From Hydnum rufescens UP504 (lineage: Eukaryota; Basidiomycota; Agaricomycetes; Cantharellales; Hydnaceae), in contig MU128948.1 of NCBI GenBank assembly GCA_014904985.1, positions 149,174-213,173 of the forward strand: a stretch of 64,000 nucleotides of DNA, given 5' to 3'. Of the stretch, positions 1 to 11,823 are shown in pieces. Below the pieces are notes generated by a model. The model saw only the letters and a list, made by a program, of their open reading frames with translations, was not told where the DNA came from and ran no database searches. Every line of letters starts with the position of its first letter. Within the stretch, counting starts at the first letter, position 1. Position numbers and translations under genes: made by a program.

Positions 1-1010
1 TCTCCATGTAAAAATTCCAAAGCGAGGCGAGCCACAGTGAATTGACGTTCTTGAGGCACCTGAAACGAGTGAAACATTAAGGAAGAGAGCGATTCAAAGA
101 CGTCAAATATACCCATTGTAAGTTAAACAACCCACTCTCCCACATATGAGGCAAAGAGTCGCATCGAAGAACGACTTCTCCTACTACCCGCTGCAGAGAG
201 TGCACGCGGGCCTCAATGACACAACCCTGGAGCGTTCTGTCCCAAGGCCTTAATTGCCTCAGCCAGACAGTATCGTTTAATGAGACAGGAGGATAATTTT
301 CGCGAATATGGGGAGCAGAGAGCGAGAACAGGGCATGTCTTTCTGCATTTGTAGAAGGAATTGCGGGGGGGGGAGCAAGCGGGACTTGATACATATTACA
401 TAGCTGAAGCGCCAGTAAGCGCGCATGGTATTCCTCTGCTAGCAGAAGAAGCTATTCCAGGCAGATTGTCAGACTAAACCGAAATTACAGTGTATAGCAC
501 CAACCCAACGCGTGCTATACGATGATGGGGTTGCAAGAGGAATTGCATGAAGGGGTAACTGTTGGGGCTGAGGACTGTTGTCATGCGCGGCGAGCCAGGC
601 TTGTTCGCAAGCTTTTCTATTATCGACATCTCTACTCTCCAGGTAATCGAGAAGAGGGCCAGGATATAGTGTGGAAGCGTAGAATTTGAAGGAAATTTGG
701 GGAGCTACATGTAATGGCACCACTTGCTCCTGTGCACTGGGGGGTGGTCTACGCAAGGGCCCAGATTAAAGCCCATCAGACCACGATATCTACGCGGTAC
801 TCACCGCTGCCACTGGGGAATGTATGCCGGTGCGAGGCGATCAAGAGCAGGAGATGCCAGCATTCGCTCAATCGCGGTATCGACGGATGCAAATGCGAGG
901 TTCCTTCTAGGTCGCCCTTTCCAAGACAATCTCCAGGAGACATAGTTCCCGGTGATCCCCACCAGCTCTGGATCATGGGGTTGGAGTTCCAGTGAAATTT
1001 TCTTGATCGT
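1..1010 (-). CDS. Probable MOV10/SDE3-like RNA helicase, N-terminal exons only (partial)
   Basis: Read on the minus strand, four exons join in frame: about 1010-805, then 748 down to roughly 520, 451-113 and 59-1. Introns at 749-804 and 60-112 have GT/AG ends and keep phase; the donor of the intron ending at 452 is not settled. The exon at 451-113 carries a segment like the beta-barrel that precedes the helicase core in fungal MOV10-like proteins (LNDTVWLRQL, then IEARVHSLQRVVGEV). The splice into 59-1 gives FNLQWVPQER, like the FNVRF..NR strand of that family. Walker motifs would lie beyond the left edge, so the helicase call rests on this weak resemblance. The 5' end is not defined; the segment near 800-1010 is open but shows no convincing start. 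The gene diverges from the seipin gene to its right. Confidence 0.45.
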
Positions 1011-1363
1011 GTCCAGTCCTTCGTGGTAGTGTGATACTAAATTAACCTTGACCTAGAGTTGCGACTCGGGGCCTGAGAATTAGAACAGGTCAACGGGACG
1101 AGATTTATTTCCTCTCAAGTCCCTGTACTAATGTGAATACACATCTCGATTCAATTCTTAACTTTGAAAGCAGCTCAATATGTCTGGACCTGACTAGTTG
1201 AGACGCTGGATTTCTAGCACCACGGACAAGCCATTTTTGAGATGCCTCGCACTCTCTTGAATGTCATTTGATTTGGTTTTGAGGTCTGGCCTCTGGGCAC
1301 TACAGTAGGCGATGTTGGCGTTGAGTTCTCTAACTCAAACCGGATGCGGAACTCCGAGGGACC
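1011..1363. other. Intergenic region between two divergent genes
   Basis: No supported gene. It lies between the minus-strand helicase-like gene and the plus-strand seipin gene, so promoters of both probably lie here. I see no clear TATA box. Confidence 0.4.
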
Positions 1364-2527
1364 TTGACACCTCGAGTTGAACGCTACGTTCCTCTCACGA
1401 CCATGGACTCGCAAACAGAGCAAGAGCTACCACCGTTTCCTGTTCTCCTGAGAGCTCTAAGGCTTCGAGTACTGAGAATCCTGGCGCTGCCATTCACGGT
1501 CGTGCTTAATTCCTTCACCAACGTGCTTCGCGTGGTTGCACCTCTGACATTTCATATCTTTCTTCTGGCTTCCTTGATCCCATTTCTCGCCGGGACGAGT
1601 ATTGGCGTTGGTCTTATTATCAGGAGCTGGATATCGACTGAGTGGAGAGAAGTAGTTCACCTTCAGTATGGGGAGGGCCAACCCCCATACGCTGAATTCC
1701 AACTTCCCGAATTCTCTCAAATACCGTTCGATATATCTCTGGAGCTAATTCTCCCTGTTTTCGCGAAAAATACAGAGCTTGGTGCAGTTCTTTAATTTCT
1801 CCCTACCCACTAGTGCTAATTTCCAAGTGATGCACGGCTATATATTACAGGAAACTTTATGACGAATTTAAGGATTCGAACGCCCTCTAACAAAACCCTT
1901 GTTAGTGTCACTCGGCCATCGCTGGTTTTCCCCCCTCCCCTTATCTCCCCCTCCCCACCATATTCGTTCCTATTAGCGACTGCCGGAGTAGTCCACACAC
2001 ATTCGATCTCAATACCTCTTCTCAAGGAATTCACTCCATCATCGTCCCCCCTGAACGCGCGCTTGGAAGTGGGCAGGTTGGATGGATGGAGAAGTGTCGG
2101 GAACGGAGAAGGAAGGGAAGTCGTAATTGCGGAATCATACCTTAAAGGGCTGCCACGCCTGAAGGGCGTACGGTTAGTAGAATATTCACACCCTCCACCG
2201 CTTTTGGGTGCTCGGTTTTTGAACTATCGTTTCAGGGGATTCTTCGCAAACCACTCCCTCATACTCTTCGCAGTATCGAGTACATCATTCTTCATTATCT
2301 CTACGATGGCGACGTTCACCGTGTACCTGGTCGTCGTTTCCCGTCTCAGCCTTTCTCCTCTTCCGGCCGAGCGAGAGTCCGATGAGAAGCAATCCATCAA
2401 AGAGGAAGACGTCGATCGACTGCAGATCAAGGCCGAAGAGGACGAGGGCCGCGGGAGCACAGCCGGGGGCACCATTTCCGGAACAGAATTTGGTGACGAA
2501 GGGAGCAATCTGTCCATTGTAGGGTAA
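1364..2527 (+). CDS. Seipin (lipid-droplet biogenesis protein)
   Basis: Two exons, 1364-1781 and 1851-2527, flank a 69-nt intron with a GT/AG pair and a TGCTAAT branch-like site near 1814. Splicing restores the seipin motif ELGNFMTNL at the junction, followed by SNKTLVSVTRPS, both typical of the family's lumenal domain. One hydrophobic segment lies at about residues 49-80 and a second after NHSLILF, matching the two membrane spans of seipins. The acidic, Ser/Thr-rich C-terminal tail is probably cytosolic. The product is 364 aa from the first ATG, or 351 aa from the ATG at 1403 (MDSQTE), which may be the true start. In other fungi seipin sits at ER-lipid droplet contacts and organises droplet assembly. 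The gene marks the left, non-repetitive flank of the array. Confidence 0.85.
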
Positions 2528-3232
2528 ACATGCAGATGGGATGCCCACAGAATGCCTGTCTTGGGAAATTGCCGTTAATGTTATGAAACCAGTGTACGTG
2601 TACATGAGTGTTGGGTAGCCTGGGACTCTTTTAATCATGGAATAATGAGGGCACAGGAGTTGCAGTGGTATTCAGCATTCACCTGGAGTACGGACGATGG
2701 TAAGGCGCCCCCCTTCACCTCAATCCAGTCTTGCCGATTGCGTTGCGGGTTGCTAAAATTTAGGCCCCATTTGTAGGAGGTTCTCCGTCTCGAATGCGAC
2801 ACCCAGAAGGGAAGAAAGGACGCGATTCCCACTTGCAATGAACACAACCAAGCCGCTGCAAGTCGGGAATGCACCGGCAAAGTCCGAACAGTGACGATCG
2901 GTAATGCGGATGACCTGATGATCCTGATGTGTTCAACGCGTACATTTTGGAGTGCCAAAGAAATTGATCGGCTCCCACCAACAGTAAGATTGAGAGGAAG
3001 TTGAGTGGGTGGTGTACACCAAGCTGCCATCGGTGCGACTGGGAGTGGTAGTGCACTATACTAACTCAGAACCGATCAGACATGCTTATTCGTGGTCTGC
3101 TCGATCACTGCACTGGAATATGCATGGCCCCCATTTAGTGGATTTCCAATTTATGTAATCGCTTATAACCATTCAGTGAACGAACGCCTGCTTACCTCTG
3201 CTTTCCTCTGTCCCCCTCCTGATACCACCTCC
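2528..3232. other. Intergenic region and left edge of the tandem array
   Basis: No supported gene. Similarity to the 5' regions of other AF1 copies seems to begin near 3160 (a GCTTATAACC-type stretch before the pyrimidine-rich leader). The TATA and GTCACAAG promoter block of later copies is not seen upstream of copy A. Confidence 0.4.
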
Positions 3233-6045
3233 ATGCAACAGCCTATTCTGTCAGATACACCGTCAACACACAATCTCAGCAGGCCCCAACTTGGAAGAAC
3301 ACCAATATTGGTGAATCCTCCACATGTATGTCAATACTCGAAAATCTCAAACCTTCTCTCTAGCAAGGGAACGATGTTGCAAGACTTGAATCATTCAGTG
3401 TTCGCGATTTCATAAATTTTTCGACACTTACTGGTATGTAGTCAACCCAACTGGCTCCCTAATGTTTGCGAAATCCCACTTCCAAATAGGCTTAGATAAG
3501 ATTCCAGTTCAACGAATGGCGCGCTACCGACAGATTCATTGGCCATTTTATCACCAATTCACCGTTGTCACAACGGTTAAGACCCCGCCTTCTGCTTTAA
3601 GGCCGGCGATGTTTTCTCTGCAAACAACGGAGGGGCGGAATGTTCTGCTGGACGATTTAGACCCTGAGGCGAACGGGATATCATTTAGGATCGATCGTAC
3701 CAGTAAAATGAAGTTGGAAGACGAGAATACTACCGAAGTCGTGATTTTGGCAAATTTTGACCGAATCGAAATTCTACTGCCTGGAACGAAGCCCTTAGGA
3801 GGCCCTGAAGCCAGTGATTTCGAGTTGACATGGTGCCTTACACGGAAGCCAGGGATAGAGCCCACTCGATTGTCTCTATGTGTTGGGGATATTTCCCTTT
3901 TCGCCAGATGGGTCTCCAAGCTAAATAAGGTACGGTGTTCGCGGAATATTGCACCTCTATTATCTAATTGATAGCCTTGGGAATAAAGCGCTATGATCTG
4001 CTTAGGAACAATTGTTGGATACTGAGTACCAGCATATCAGCCCTGACTCTGTTCCATTACTTCCAACACGAATTCGACCAAGCGAGCCGCGCGGAGTTGG
4101 CGGCCTCGCGCTCAGCGGGACCAATCCGACGTATGGTTTCGAAATTTTTCTCGGGGCCAAATAGGTTTATTAATTGGATGGACGAGAGCAACTATCATCG
4201 TCAGGCGGAGACTAAAGGTCAGCATGAGTCCGCCCGGGCTCGCACTGAAATACCCTTCCTTCGGTGAGTCACAAGTTCATGACGTAGGACGCCAATGACA
4301 CGTGGACAATAAGTCATCCTGACCGAGCAGGCTTTGGGCTCCTTTTAAGTACCTGTGCCACTTCCTCGAGCTCTCCGGCGGGTTTCGCAAATCAACCAGA
4401 CGGCGTGTTGTTTTTCATCTGTTTGCGGTTCCTTCTTTTGATATCCGATTGGAAGACCCAAATAGAGGAAGATCCAAGCCTGAAAGACAACTTTCATCGG
4501 TTCATCGATGAGTTTTCTTCGATACCCTCGTATGTGTCGTTTTTCGTATTTTCGGGGGACGATCACCGAGCCTAATCTTCCTTTGTAGAACCCGCCGTCT
4601 GGAAACTCTGAGGCCAGATATTAGAGAGGCATATACGATCACTTTGGCCGCCGTTTATTCCTCCAGTGTGACTGTCGATGGGACACACAGGAATCCGAGC
4701 TTGCGCACTGAATTGGTAGGAGCGCAGGTTATTTTATGCATCCCCCAATACATCGAATATTTGGAAAAGGAGAATCAGTAAGTGTTGTCCCCCTTTTGGT
4801 CCACTTTAGTACAGCTAAGATTCGAAATCCTCCAGTCTAAACGACGCTGATCTTAAGGCCTTTTTGCTTCTTACCACGTCTCTGTTACCCTTCCAGGACG
4901 AGCTGCAAGAACTTATTCGGGTGGATACCCTTTCTGTCTTGGTGAGGATCTTCCGTCGTCAACAGTATGTCTATACCCCCCCCCCCATCTTCGTTCAATC
5001 TTTAACTTTTCAGTCTAGTCATATAACCCTCAAGAACCGGAGCGATTTTGAGGCGATATTGCTGCAATTCTGCTCCTACAATTCCACATCCCGACAATAT
5101 TTCTTGAAGAGCGATGCGTTACCGTACGTGAGGGACGTGCTAATGGGCAAGTGGGTTTCACTGTCTGTGATGGAACGGAGACTAGCACCTACGCACTTAT
5201 GTTTGAATAGGCCTCAAAGCCCCTTCCTTCTCACTGCACTTTCTTTCGTAAAAAGGTCTGAGAGTGTTGCCGAGCTCCACAACCGATTGATATCCTGCGA
5301 AGTCCTGGTCCCCCTCGCTCGGTGTTTGGCATTGACGTCGGCACAATTTCTTCGCATCATCTCGCGGTCTCACCTTTACTATTGTTCACAGGAACTTTCA
5401 CGATAAAACTATGTATGGTGTTCTAGAGATATTTTATAGCATGATAGAGAATAACAAAACGGAGCACCTATTGAAGAGGCCGATTCTCTCCTACCTGGCT
5501 CAATCATTCAACCATCCGTATGTTCACTATGTTGTGGCGGTAACGTTCCTAACATTGCCGTCTAATCTTCCCATCGAATATACTCAGGTTCTCCCGTATC
5601 TCCTTCGGTGTATGTGGCATAATCTTCAGGTCCTTATGCGCCCTCGGAGATGATGCGAAAAGGGAGGTCGTGAATGCCGGAGCCCTCCCTGGTCTTTGCC
5701 GTCTGGCACATCCTGACAGCCACGATACGAAGTACGTGCTGTCTTCCCGCCCAGGTTCTTCCTCGACACCCATTGGCATTGTTTAGTGGCCAGGGATCAG
5801 AACATGCACAGTATGAGGATCTGCTGGTGGCCATAGCGGGGATCGATGCATCTTGTGCCGCAAAGGTAGCCAAAGCGCGAAAGCGCTACTACCGAGGTTT
5901 CCAAGTTCAAACATGTGCGTGCATCGATAGCATGAATTCCCTCTGGCCAGTGTCTGTCACACGTACCTGACGTTGTTCCTTCGTGACAGTGGACGCCCCG
6001 AAGCCGACGATTAGGGGAAGGGTGCGAGCCATCATGACTAAATAG
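3233..6045 (+). CDS. AF1 copy A: intact 13-exon gene of unknown function
   Basis: Exons: 3233-3325, 3364-3433, 3490-3929, 3989-4263, 4314-4529, 4589-4777, 4836-4964, 5019-5150, 5211-5336, 5392-5517, 5588-5731, 5787-5914, 5990-6045. All junctions are GT/AG, all phases match, and the sum is 708 codons (707 aa). Frames were chosen because differences among the eleven copies are mainly third-position changes in them. Residues 55-201 hold HWPFYHQF and LLDDLDP; exon 4 begins RYDLLRNNCWIL. His about 71/76 and Cys about 210 recall agaricomycete proteins with HEF and YNCYF motifs, perhaps a permuted NlpC/P60-like fold (inference). Residues about 365-690 are helical and ARM/HEAT-like, and the end is basic (TIRGRVRAIMTK). 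No signal peptide or membrane span is evident. Odd points: intron 1 is only 38 nt, and introns 3 and 4 end in AAG. This is the only copy with every frame open. Function is unknown. Confidence 0.75.
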
Positions 6046-7625
6046 GATATATGCGACTCTAGAACGGCACAGCTGTCTTATCTGTGCGGATCCGGTTTAT
6101 TTCTGCGCAAGGGAGGGAGGGAACAGGGCTTCTGGAGCCTGTTATTCCCCTTCGCAATCGATAATTTTTTGATGAGAAATACGCGCGGAATCATGCCTCT
6201 TGCCACTTGCCAGAACACAGATAGGAGTCGGTCAATGCCTTGCTGTAAGTAACCCGTGATGCGTGTGAACTCATTCGTGACCAGAGGCAGGAGTGCTATA
6301 CGTCGTGTAAAGTAGAATGGGCATACCCAGTTCAAATCTAAGAAACATGCATCGAGTGTCCGGAGTCTGTCTGACTCTTGTGGTGGCGATTGATGCTAGA
6401 TTGGGTTGGATGGCCAGGTTCTCAACTAACCTCTATACAGGTGTTTGATACCGTCAACAAAGGGACTTCACGACAAGAAACAGACTCAGCTGGTATGTGC
6501 TATGGGTAGCTTTCGCACAGGTGCCCATCCTGCACGCCAAGGCTTAAACCAGTTTTTGTCTAGCTTCGTGAAAATTCAATGTCTCCTTCGCAGACTTTAA
6601 ATTCCGCACCTGGTGTTTGGACGGAGGGCTCTGAGGATTTTGTGCCTGACATAGTTACTATCGGGGGACCCCATACTCGGAATACGAACAGCTGAGCCAG
6701 ATAATTTCGAATTCGAAGCAAGCTTACACGAAGGGTGAGCTCCTTGGGCTCTGGGAGAGTGGGAGAGGCAAATATCCATGATGTGCTGCACAAGCCCAGA
6801 TACAATCATATAAAGGGGACGTTGGGTGTTTGAAAGAAAAAATACTCTAGCTTATTGGGATGTCCTGTTATGTAATATTGAGTGGCGGTGAGCTCCGGTC
6901 ATAGCATGGTCAATCCTCCCGTAATATCTGTCCAAAAAGCAGCACTAGCCTCACATTTCAACCAGCACAAGTACTGTACCCCCACGTAATCGTGAGCTGT
7001 TTGAACCGACGGCAGAGAAATCGACTTGAACAGGCGGATATACTAATGTAGCACTGCCGATATCATCTCCGCGGACTTGGACCACTTGCATATGCTCCCA
7101 CGCCAGCGCCGCTACTTTCTATCCTGGCACTTGTAACTTCTTCAACATCGGATTCCTGCATCTGCAAACTCAACCAAGAGATTTGGTTGGTTTTAGCTGG
7201 TTTTTGAGCTCTGGATGCTCTGGACCTCAAAAAACCACCAAAAACCTGCCAAACTTCTGGTCAAGTTTCCTGATGTGAATGGCGGTGCGACTGAGGCCTT
7301 CGGCATCACTGCTCGAAGGGCCAGGAGCCGGACTTCGAAGACTTCGGAGCCTCCGAAGCGCGGTTGATTTTGCTGATGCGGCGGCGGCGGCATGTGGATA
7401 CCGTCAAATAAGCGGAGTATTATGATAGCATGTTGCACAGGTCGTCCCGAACTTCTGCTCGCTCTAGTTCTGTATTTCGATGTCCTCAGGTACAATCACT
7501 GGATTCACTGCAGACGTCTAGCCCCGTTTTGGGATCGACTGCTTAGTTGGAATCACTTAATTGGACTATTATTGTCGGGCATCAAGGAGCGTTGGCTAAT
7601 CGCTTACACGGTCCCACCTCCCCAC
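6046..7625. repeat. Inter-copy spacer A-B
   Basis: No supported gene. The stretch is spacer that only partly resembles the later inter-copy spacers, so it is older or rearranged. A foldback element lies at 7159-7275. Short open frames here have no conserved pattern between copies. Confidence 0.4.
7159..7275. mobile_element. Foldback MITE-like element, copy 1
   Basis: A 117-bp element begins CATCTGCAAACT and ends AGTTTCCTGATG, so its ends are inverted repeats of about 12 bp. The two halves are largely complementary (TTTGGTTGGTTTTAGCTGG against its inverted partner), so the whole element can fold into one hairpin with a loop near TGGATGCTC. TG dinucleotides flank both ends. A near-identical copy lies at 21525-21642. 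Confidence 0.6.
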
Positions 7626-10460
7626 ATGGTACACCACCAACCCCCAGATGGAGTGCCGATGGACTATCCCAATAGGCCCAAACTTGGAACGGAACAGCTT
7701 GCGGTGAAGCTTCCACACCCTTCGAAGCGATGTCAGTGCAGATGTTAACGTCGACTCTCTTTAGAAGGGGTACGATACTGGGAAACTCAAATCTTTACTG
7801 TTGTCAACTTTGAAAGCTTCTCGAACAATACTAGTATGCAGACACACCGTACCCCTCACTAGCTGATGGTTAGGAGTTCCTGCCTTCAAATAGACCTAAC
7901 GACGATCGCAGTTCAACGAATGGCACGCTACCGACAGATTCGTTGGCCGTTTTATCACCAATTCACCGTTGTGACAACGGTTCAGACCCCGCCTGCTGCT
8001 TTAAAGCCGGAGATGTTTTCCCTTACAACAAAAGGAGGGCGAAGGATTCTGCTGGATGACCTGGACCCCTCGGCAAACGGTATATCTTTCCGGATTGATC
8101 GTGGCAGTAGAAGCCAGTTGGAAATCGAGGAGTTCGCAAGTCAGGCAAATTTCGACCGAATCGAAATCCTATTGCCTGGAACGAAACCATTGGGAGGGCC
8201 TGAAGCTAGCAATTTCGAGTTGATATGGTGTCTTACACGGAAGTCGGGTGTCGAGCCCACTCAGTTCTCCCTGCGTGTTGGGGATATTGCTCTTTTCGTC
8301 AAATGGATATCCCAGTTGAACGAGGTATGCTACTTTCAGAATATTGCACTCGTGTTTCAATTAATTGACATGCCCCGGGACCAAAGCACTATGATCTACT
8401 TCGGAACAATTGTTGGATAATGTGTACCAGTTTATCGCATCTGATTCTGTTGCATTATTTCCAATACGAATTCGATCGATCGAGTTCAGCAGAGTTGGCT
8501 GCAATGCGGGCCTCGCGTGGACCGATCCGGGAGAGAATTTCGAATTTCTTTTCGGGACCGACGATCTCTTTTCATTGGATCGCGAAGAATAATCGTCATC
8601 GCGTGGAGGCTTACGGAAAGCGAGAGTCCACCAACAGCCGCAACGAAATACCCTTCCTTTCGTGAGTTGCAAAGTCCATTGCCATGGACTCAACTGATAG
8701 GTGATCACAAGTCATCCTGACCGAGCAGGTTTTGGACTTCTTTTGAGCACTTGTGCCAGTTCCTCGACATCCCCAGCAGGTTTTGCAAACCAGCCAGATG
8801 AAGTGCTGCATTTCATCTGCGTACGGCTCCTTGTTCTGGTGCGTGATTGGAGGCCGCAGATTGAGAACGACCCAAGTATGAGAGACGATTTTCATCGCCT
8901 TATCGACGAGTTCTCTGCGATAGGCTCGTCCGTGCCATCTTCCATGTTAGGCTGTCGGGAATAGTCACCCATCCTGATTTTTTAAAATAGGCATCGCTCT
9001 CTCATGACTTTGGGGCAGATATTAGGCACGCGCATACGCTCGCTATGACTTGCATTTATGCCTACAGTTTCGCCTCCGGTTGGACCCATACGGATTCAGG
9101 CTTGTACACCGAATCCATTGGAACCCACTTTATTCCATGCATCTCCCAATATGTCGAATACTTGAACAAGGGGAATCTGTAACTCTTGACCACTTTCCAC
9201 TCTATTTCGCTCCAACTGAATTTTGAGGTCCATCAGTTCAAATGACAATGATCTTCGAGGGATCTTGCGTCTTGCTGCCCAGCTTATAAGCTTCCAGGCC
9301 GAGCTGGAAGAGATGATTCGGTTGGATATCCTTTCCGCTTTGCTTAAAGTCTTCCGTTACGAACGGTATGTGTGAACACTAACTGTTATTTGTTTCAGGA
9401 TTAATTTCTTCTTTGGTGTAGCCATTTAACGCGCGAGAGCCTGGAACTCCTGGGGTATTATTCTTACGATTTTGCTCTCATAATTCCGTGTCTCGAGGAT
9501 ATTTCTTGAAGAGCAAAGCCCTAGTCTACGTCAAGGACATGCTTACGCGCAAGTGGGTTTCAGAATGGTCCGTAGAGCCGAGAATGACTCTCACACACTG
9601 CATCTTTCAATAGATCTCGACCTTCATTCCTTCTGGCTGGGCTTGCTTTTCTTCTACTGTCAGAGAGTGTTGTCGACCTCCTCAATCAGCTAATATCTTG
9701 CGATGTCCTGCTCCCACTGGCTCGATATCTGGCATTGACGTTAGTATTCCGTAGTTGTATCCCGACTCGCCGTCTCACTTTGGCTATTGTTCACAGAAAC
9801 CTTCACGATAAACAAATGTATACAATTCTGGTAATATTCATCAGGGCGATAGAGCATAACCAGGGAGAGCACCTGATGCCAAGGCGGATTCTCTCTTACC
9901 TCGCTCAATCATTAAATCATCCGTGTGTTGTAATATGTAACCAGGCTAACACCGTCACCTAATCCCCACATCAAACATTCCCAGGCTCTCTCGCACTGCC
10001 TTTTTTCTATGCGGAGGAATCTTCAAATCGTTATGTGCCCTCGGAGATGATGCGAAGAGAAAGGTCGTGGACGCTGGGGCACTCCTGGTCTTTGTCGTCT
10101 GGCATGTCATGAAAGTTATGATGCAAAGTACGAGTCGTCTTCCCACAAGCGGTTCTCGCTTAGTACTCATTGGAATTATTTAGTTACCAGGGATCGGAAC
10201 ACCTGGAGTATGAGCGATCTGCTGGTGGCCATAGCAGGGATCGATGCATCCTGTGCCGCAAAGGTAGCCAAAGCGCGAAAGCAGTATGGCGGAGGCTTTC
10301 AGGTTCAAACGTGTGCGTGCGTCGATAGGATGAATGGTGTCTCCCGCAGGGAGGTTTCTCTCACGCTTTCCTGACTTCGTTCATTTTTGGCAGTCGCAGC
10401 ACCCGGCCAGCGATATGGAGAAGGGCACGGGCCATGATGACTAGGTCGAAGACCTACAGG
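7626..10460 (+). pseudogene. AF1 copy B, divergent and broken
   Basis: This is the most diverged AF1 copy. Exon 3 (about 7908-8324, with PGTKPLGGPEASNFE), exon 4 (HYDLLRNNCWIM) and exon 5 (HPDRAGFGLLLSTC) are open and carry many synonymous differences from other copies, which helped fix the reading frames. Exon 2 is one base short (69 instead of 70 nt), so exon 3 would be entered at a stop. Exon 8 (from about 9422) is also out of phase with exon 7. Intron 1 has no GTATGT at the usual place. Exon 6 can be kept in frame only by a shifted donor (GTGCCA). A second-product or rescued gene model cannot be excluded, but two frameshifts favour a decayed copy. Confidence 0.6.
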
Positions 10461-11380
10461 TCTTGTAATATTACGGTACGTCTGGTCCCATCTGCCCGCA
10501 TCCAGTTTGTTCACTCAACAGCCAGGAACAGGTATTCCAGACTTGGTATTCTCCGTTTGTAACGCGAATGTTTGGTGGGCAATACGGGGCAATTGCGTAA
10601 TTATGCATCTCTTACTTTCCTGCCAGGATGTAGATAGTGGGACCCGTCATAGGCAGGTTCTAGGCCTGACAATATTGATGTCTTGCTTGTCACTGGTCGT
10701 GATTCGATTGGTGGCGCACAGCCCGGTTCTAATGTACCAGAGGCGTCATGAAGACTTATTTGACTGGTGTCATGGCAAGTTATTAGATTAATATTGGACC
10801 AAACACCTTCAGTCCTTATCAACGGTCCTAGGATCGGCTCCACAGACTTGAAGGGTCGCTATAGAGAGCTGGGCAGATATAATAGTGGCTATGTAATGAT
10901 ATGGAAGAGAATGGAAGAGATTATCAATGCCACCCGTCACTCGTCCCAGCCATGCCCCCACCCCCCTGAGGGAACATTTCCAGATTTCCATAAGGTGCAA
11001 GAGCATAAACGATACAGGTTACTCCTTGATGTGGTCAACGAGCAGTGCGATAGTCGGAGACAGAGTGTCATGTTGGGAACATACAAGGTGCCTCAACCAT
11101 ACTTAACCGAGCAGGCCGCCGGGACCCGTTCCCGATTAGGGATTATCAATGCAGTTCCCAGCCGAACGGGCTTGTGGCACCGTCACTGCTCTCGTCATCC
11201 CGCTCATCCGTGTTTCATCTGCATCCTGGGTTGGTGCACTGGCTTCCGCCTGCGGCAAAACCAAACATCAGCCGATTCTGGCATCGCACTTTCCTCGGTT
11301 CTCACTCGGGCCAAACCTGAGCATACGAGAATTACTAGTTTGAAGCGATTAAGCTTATAAAGAGTCACTGTTAGAGGTCT

Positions 11381-11628
11381 GGACAAGTCACGAAGAGTCA
11401 CAAAACATCAGTAGTCGCCGGAAGTTGCCAGCTATGCGAAGCCGAGTAGAGTTCCCCATTTCCTGCTTGTGCCACCCTACTGTCACCGCTTGTATTTAGG
11501 CACAGTATACTGCTCTCGGCGCGTTCCACGCCTATGCGGGATACAACATAAGTCATCACACATACTCTCTCATACCAAGTCGACCTCCAGCAACATTCCT
11601 GCAACCGAATATCGGGAAGTGTATATAG
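11381..11628 (+). promoter_or_regulatory. Putative AF1 promoter, copy C
   Basis: Two AGTCAC direct repeats (AAGTCACGAAGAGTCACAA, 11385-11403) precede a CAACCGAATATCGGG block and the TATA-like TATATAG near 11622. The same order (tandem GTCAC repeats, CAACCGAAT block, TATA) stands before copies E, H, I, J and K and before the NACHT gene. Confidence 0.5.
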
Positions 11629-11752
11629 GGCCTGAACGGCTGAAACAATCCAGATTCTTTTGTCAGATGCTACTATTACCAAGGTCCAGAGAATTTAGAG
11701 GAATCTGGACCGTTGTAATGGTGGTGAAAGAATCTCCCGATTCTTTCACCCG
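11629..11752. mobile_element. MITE-like inverted-repeat insert in the 5' region, copy 1
   Basis: Begins GGCCTGAACGGCTGAAACAAT, with GTCCAGA / TCTGGAC and TGAAAGAAT / ATTCTTTCA inverted pairs, and ends ATTCTTTCACCCG. Related inserts stand in the same place in copies E (about 21675-21818) and I (about 44377-44520) but not in J or K, which supports a discrete insertion. Confidence 0.45.
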
Positions 11753-11823
11753 ATTTATATGATCAGTTAAAGCTTCCACATAGAAGCAGCACCTACCTCT
11801 TCCTCCCTTCTGACACCTCCCCC

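Larger units (their letters stand above)
10461..11823. repeat. Inter-copy spacer B-C with promoter block of copy C
   Basis: Spacer of the common type, with GTTACTCCTTGATGTGG-like and CTGCGGCAAAACCA stretches shared with the other spacers. No gene is supported. GTCAC direct repeats lie near 11386-11404 and a TATA-like GTATATAG at 11621-11628. An inverted-repeat insert follows at about 11629-11752. Confidence 0.5.

Noticed and set aside
4264..4400. Alternative frame after exon 4 of AF1 (LWAPFEYLRHFLDVSRGF)
   Set aside because: Differences among copies are mostly synonymous in the HPDRAGFGLLLSTCA frame and not in this one, and the AATAAG acceptor gives that frame.
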